From CAYLRU01 sp964386565 (GTDB taxonomy: Bacteria; Desulfobacterota; Desulfobacteria; Desulfobacterales; UBA5616): a stretch of DNA of 64,000 nt. Position 1 is the stretch's first letter, and each line of letters begins with the position of its first letter. Position numbers and translations under genes: made by a program. Below, piece after piece: positions 61,827-64,000 of this stretch. The notes beneath the pieces are model-generated. The model was not told the origin of the DNA. It did not search any database and worked only from the letters and a program-made list of their open reading frames with translations. The stretch covers positions 43,896 through 107,895 of the forward strand of contig CAYLRU010000009.1 of NCBI GenBank assembly GCA_964386565.1. The letters run 5' to 3'.

Positions 61827-63881
61827 ATGAAAAACTTTACCATCAGGCAGAGATTGTTAGGCATGACCGTTGTTCTGGCCGTAATTATAACCGCATTGTC
61901 CTTGTTCTTTCTCAATCGGTTTGCCGCTGTGTCCGACACGTATAACAACATACCCCAAATACATGTTCCGCAGCAGCAAGTGGTTGCGGAATTAGAAAAT
62001 GCCTTAATTACCGAACAGGTGTATATCAAGCAGATACATGACGTACCCAGAGACATTAAATCGTTTGAATCTCTTTCTGCATTATCCGATGAATCGCACA
62101 AAGCCTTTCAGATATTAAGAAATGCCTTGTTGAAGGGAAGCACAGATCTGGGAAAAGACATGCCGTCATTAAAAGGCGTTCAAGTGGCACCGGCGGAAAA
62201 AGGAAGCGAACTTGAAAAAGCAATTCTAGGTTCTGAAAAGAGTTATCAGGCATACCGGAAGATATGCGATGACATCATTTCTAAAAAAAGGGAGCAATTG
62301 GAACTGGTTAACATCATCGGCTGGTATGACAGTGAAACGGAAAACAAGGGGATGGTGTCATCCCTGGCGCAACTGCGCCAGGACATGTTAAAAAATACAA
62401 AAGATTATACCCTTCGATTTTTAATTGAAGAAATCGCCAATTTAGAAAAAGCCATTATCAATAATCCTGATGAAAAAGCCATTGATCGATTCAGAGAACT
62501 GCTTGCCTCCAGCATGGATATGTTCAACACGATGATGACAACCCAGTCGGAAGACTTTTTAGAGGGACAGACAACAAACAAGCTGCAGGTATATTCCGAC
62601 CAGTTTGAAAAACTTCAGGAAAAACTTCTTACACTTAAGTCCATCAATGAAGAATTAGATCTTCTCGTCAAAAAAGAATTTGCAAGTAAAAACGATGCAT
62701 TCGGCAAATCCGTGGCCGGAATAAAAGAGAAAGTCGATCATGAAATCCATGCGGCGACTGAAGCGGCCGTATCGATGAGGGCCAGTACAAAAATTTTAAT
62801 CAGCATTATCGTTCTCCTGGTCGTCGGTACGGCCATGGTATTGGGCTGGTATATCTCTTTCGGAATCAACAGGACCCTGGACAAAGTCGCCCATGCCTTG
62901 GGGGAAAGTTCGGAACAGGTTGCATCTGCCGCCGGGCAGGTGTCGTCATCAAGCCAATCCATGGCTGACGGCTCCTCCGAACAAGCCGCATCCATAGAAG
63001 AAACCTCTTCTTCCCTGGAGGAAATGTCGTCCATGACCAAACAGAACGCCGACCATGCAAAGCAGGCCGACCTTTTGATGAAAGAAGCAAGTGAGGTTGT
63101 ACAGGAAGCCAATAGCTCCATGAACGACCTCATAAGGTCCATGGAGGAAATATCAAAGGCCAGCGATGAAACATTTAAAATCATCAAAACCATTGATGAA
63201 ATTGCATTTCAGACCAATTTGCTGGCATTGAATGCAGCAGTGGAAGCTGCAAGAGCCGGAGAAGCCGGCGCCGGTTTCGCGGTTGTGGCGGATGAAGTAA
63301 GAAATCTGGCCATGCGTGCCGCCGAAGCCGCTAAAAACACGTCGACCCTTATTGAAGGAACGGTAAAAAAGATTAAGGACGGCTCCGTATTGGTCGTAAA
63401 AACCAACGAATCATTTGCACATGTCTCGGAAAGTGCCACAAAGGTCGGAGAGTTGGTCTCGGAAATCGCCGCAGCTTCCAGGGAACAAGCACAGGGGGTA
63501 GAACAAGTGAATAAAGCCGTGGTCGAAATGGACAAAATCGTTCAGCAAAATGCGGCAAATTCAGAGGAGACCGCCAGTGCATCTGAAGAACTGAGCGCCC
63601 AGGCCGAGCAAATGAGAATAATGGTAAAGGAAATGCTCGCACTGATCGGCGGCAATCCGGAAAACGGAAAAAAGAACGGTGGGGAAAATATTGTTCATCA
63701 TGGCCCTCAAATCGAAAAGAAGAAAAGTTATAAAATCGCATCAAATCAAAAAATCCTGAGCCATTCCGACAGTGGCGGCAACGGCAAGAAAAGAGGTGCT
63801 CATGATATGGCCGAATATCCCAACGAAATAAGATCGGAGCAAATTATACCGCTTGATGATAAGGAACTGATGAATTTTTAA
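61827..63881 (+). CDS. Methyl-accepting chemotaxis protein
   Basis: The 684-residue receptor has a first membrane helix at about residues 11-29 and a large, mainly helical periplasmic domain to about 320. That domain is longer than a 4-helix bundle and could be an HBM-type sensor. A second membrane helix follows at about 322-343. The cytoplasmic part lacks a clear full HAMP domain: TM2 leads almost directly into methylation helices (EQAASIEETSSSLEEMSS). The signalling tip EIAFQTNLLALNAAVEAARAGEAGAG is canonical. The Lys/Gly-rich tail does not end in a CheR-docking pentapeptide. The ligand is unknown; it is probably a partner of cheW just upstream. Confidence 0.93.
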   Translation: MKNFTIRQRLLGMTVVLAVIITALSLFFLNRFAAVSDTYNNIPQIHVPQQQVVAELENALITEQVYIKQIHDVPRDIKSFESLSALSDESHKAFQILRNALLKGSTDLGKDMPSLKGVQVAPAEKGSELEKAILGSEKSYQAYRKICDDIISKKREQLELVNIIGWYDSETENKGMVSSLAQLRQDMLKNTKDYTLRFLIEEIANLEKAIINNPDEKAIDRFRELLASSMDMFNTMMTTQSEDFLEGQTTNKLQVYSDQFEKLQEKLLTLKSINEELDLLVKKEFASKNDAFGKSVAGIKEKVDHEIHAATEAAVSMRASTKILISIIVLLVVGTAMVLGWYISFGINRTLDKVAHALGESSEQVASAAGQVSSSSQSMADGSSEQAASIEETSSSLEEMSSMTKQNADHAKQADLLMKEASEVVQEANSSMNDLIRSMEEISKASDETFKIIKTIDEIAFQTNLLALNAAVEAARAGEAGAGFAVVADEVRNLAMRAAEAAKNTSTLIEGTVKKIKDGSVLVVKTNESFAHVSESATKVGELVSEIAAASREQAQGVEQVNKAVVEMDKIVQQNAANSEETASASEELSAQAEQMRIMVKEMLALIGGNPENGKKNGGENIVHHGPQIEKKKSYKIASNQKILSHSDSGGNGKKRGAHDMAEYPNEIRSEQIIPLDDKELMNF

Positions 63882-63899
63882 AACCCTGCAAAATACATG

Positions 63900-63931
63900 G
63901 GGCATCATCCGGATTCAAAAGGATGGTGCCC
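63900..63931 (+). terminator. Intrinsic terminator after the chemoreceptor gene
   Basis: GGGCATCATCC (63900-63910) can pair with GGATGGTGCCC (63921-63931) in an 11-bp stem with one G-U pair, around a 10-base loop. It is followed by TTTAT. It lies 18 bases after the stop codon of the receptor gene. Confidence 0.7.
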
Positions 63932-64000
63932 TTTATAGAAAATTGTGGTTCTTCAAAATGAAGCGTACTTTTAATTGAAAAATGTGGACATACATGTCTT

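Overview
The window is a gene-dense bacterial chromosome segment of moderate GC (judged by eye, not computed). About 55 genes lie on both strands, in short, tightly packed operons with many 4-base ATGA overlaps. The gene content points to a Gram-negative of the Desulfobacterota (sulfate-reducer-like deltaproteobacteria, probably Desulfobacterales). Supporting signs are outer-membrane and lipoprotein genes, an MCE lipid transporter, an MglA-type GTPase with DUF4388/cNMP and PilZ partners, LDH-type malate dehydrogenase, and a GlmU-like beta-helix protein beside glmM. No sulfate-reduction gene is in the window, so the taxonomic call is inference. I saw no rRNA, tRNA, insertion sequence, phage, CRISPR array or large repeat; this looks like core chromosome.

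Layout. 0-4 kb: a TrpF-like gene cut by the window edge, efp, an M20 amidohydrolase and a CorC/HlyC transporter. 4.4-11.2 kb: a long helicase-exonuclease fusion (MrfA+MrfB-like), then a leftward operon queE-queC-unknown-ARMT1-like. 11.5-22.3 kb: uvrA-manA, a leftward lipoprotein (degenerate SGNH hydrolase) with an outer-membrane barrel protein, a beta-helix protein with glmM, and a BI-1 protein. 22.5-30.6 kb: a small conserved protein, the operon xseA-xseB-ispA-dxs-tlyA, and an EF-G2-type factor. 30.7-37.7 kb: an SPL-like radical SAM protein, a lipoprotein, then a leftward run of TPR protein, MglA GTPase, DUF4388/cNMP protein, PilZ protein, purC and an orphan ParB-like protein. 38-44.7 kb: mdh, and leftward ispF-cysS-uvrB-uvrC. 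45-50.5 kb: a small Cys4 protein, an MCE transporter operon and pgi. 50.6-58.7 kb: a PilZ protein with a zinc ribbon, fabH, and recB-recD coupled to a secreted protein, without recC. 59-64 kb: small proteins, a nucleotidyltransferase-like protein, a thioesterase, cheW and a chemoreceptor.

Themes. DNA repair is heavily represented: uvrA, uvrB, uvrC, recB, recD, xseA, xseB, the MrfAB-like fusion and an SPL-like protein. Isoprenoid supply is split between ispF and ispA-dxs. Envelope functions include glmM, manA, fabH, the MCE system, the outer-membrane barrel and lipoproteins. The most interesting candidates for undescribed biology are the helicase-exonuclease fusion, the queE-queC operon carrying an unknown protein and an ARMT1-like protein, and the MglA/cNMP/PilZ/TPR signalling cluster.
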